Below, piece after piece: positions 63,930 to 64,000 of a stretch of 64,000 nt of DNA. Both the position numbers and the translations under genes were made by a program. Location of the stretch: the NCBI RefSeq assembly GCF_009391885.1, contig NZ_VZII01000009.1:124001-188000 (forward strand), in the 5' to 3' direction. Below the pieces are notes generated by a model that was not told where the DNA came from, made no database searches, and saw nothing but the letters and a program-made list of their open reading frames with translations. This stretch comes from Pseudomonas sp. MN1F. Its GTDB lineage: Bacteria; Pseudomonadota; Gammaproteobacteria; Pseudomonadales; Pseudomonadaceae. The stretch's first letter is position 1. Each line of letters starts with the position of its first letter.

Positions 63930-64000
63930 ATGACCAGTTTGCATGCCGATGAGGCGTTCCTCGAACATTACCAGTTGAGCCACGATCCGTTCGCGCCGCG
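63930..64000 (+). CDS. damX: DamX-like SPOR-domain protein, N-terminal start (partial)
   Basis: The window ends 23 codons into this gene. The start MTSLHADEAFLEHYQLSHDP resembles the beginning of the AAA-type/SPOR protein encoded after aroB in Pseudomonas, the position of damX in E. coli. Domain content cannot be seen, so the name rests on position and on the short start. Confidence 0.6.
   Translation, partial: MTSLHADEAFLEHYQLSHDPFAP

Overview
The window is 64 kb of ordinary, high-GC, densely packed bacterial chromosome. Gene content, gene order and the REP-type palindromes (core TTCGCGGGC..GCCCGCGAA) point to the Pseudomonas putida group. Many blocks keep orders familiar from Pseudomonas and other gammaproteobacteria: ftsY-ftsE-ftsX-rpoH, thiS-thiG-trmB, rdgB-DUF4426-metW-metX-yggT-proC-yggS-pilT, argS-priA-rpmE, and mrcA-pilMN(OP)Q-aroK-aroB-damX. 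I see no prophage, insertion sequence, integron, CRISPR array, rRNA or tRNA. Species assignment is from memory of gene order and was not tested by a search.

Layout. 1-5.5 kb: the end of a heavy-metal P-type ATPase, then a LysR regulator and a three-gene ABC importer of the 2-aminoethylphosphonate type. 5.6-8.35 kb: a GTPase/membrane-protein pair of unknown role. 8.4-13.6 kb: folA, a cystine-type symporter, a secreted phosphorylcholine-phosphatase-like HAD enzyme and ilvD. 14-18.7 kb: a half-length MgtE-like membrane protein, rlmI, an HDOD regulator, mutM, a 2[4Fe-4S] ferredoxin and coaD. 18.8-24 kb: an oxidation cluster (GMC oxidoreductase, Tat lipoprotein, aldehyde dehydrogenase) divergent from a TetR regulator, then a sulfurtransferase. 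24-31.3 kb: a YheT-like hydrolase and two M16 peptidase pairs on either side of rsmD. 31.5-35.7 kb: ftsY, ftsE, ftsX and rpoH. 35.8-46 kb: cell-wall, thiamine, tRNA-modification, heme, nucleotide-cleaning, methionine and proline genes. 46-55.8 kb: pilT, an NlpC/P60 hydrolase, a TM2 protein, SPOR protein, argS, priA, rpmE, a nuclease and malic enzyme. 56-64 kb: mrcA divergent from a short pil/hof operon that runs into aroK, aroB and the start of damX.

Functional themes are envelope biogenesis (mrcA, mtgA, ftsEX, SPOR proteins, NlpC/P60), membrane protein targeting (ftsY), heat shock (rpoH), amino-acid and cofactor synthesis (ilvD, metXW, proC, aroKB, thiSG, folA, coaD, hemW) and genome maintenance (mutM, priA, rdgB).

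Nothing here is an obvious new defence or mobile system. The observations most worth checking are these. (1) A 19-bp-stem hairpin locks both the ribosome-binding site and the start codon of the signal-less M16 pair. (2) An unassigned 36-residue ORF between trmB and DUF3392 has a good ribosome-binding site, its own terminator and a structured upstream region. (3) A single protein fuses PilO and PilP in a shortened, hof-like pilus/DNA-uptake operon. (4) A perfect intrinsic-terminator hairpin downstream of rpmE also encodes the signal peptide of the next gene. (5) An MgtE homologue is reduced to its channel half and carries an N-terminal cysteine cluster.
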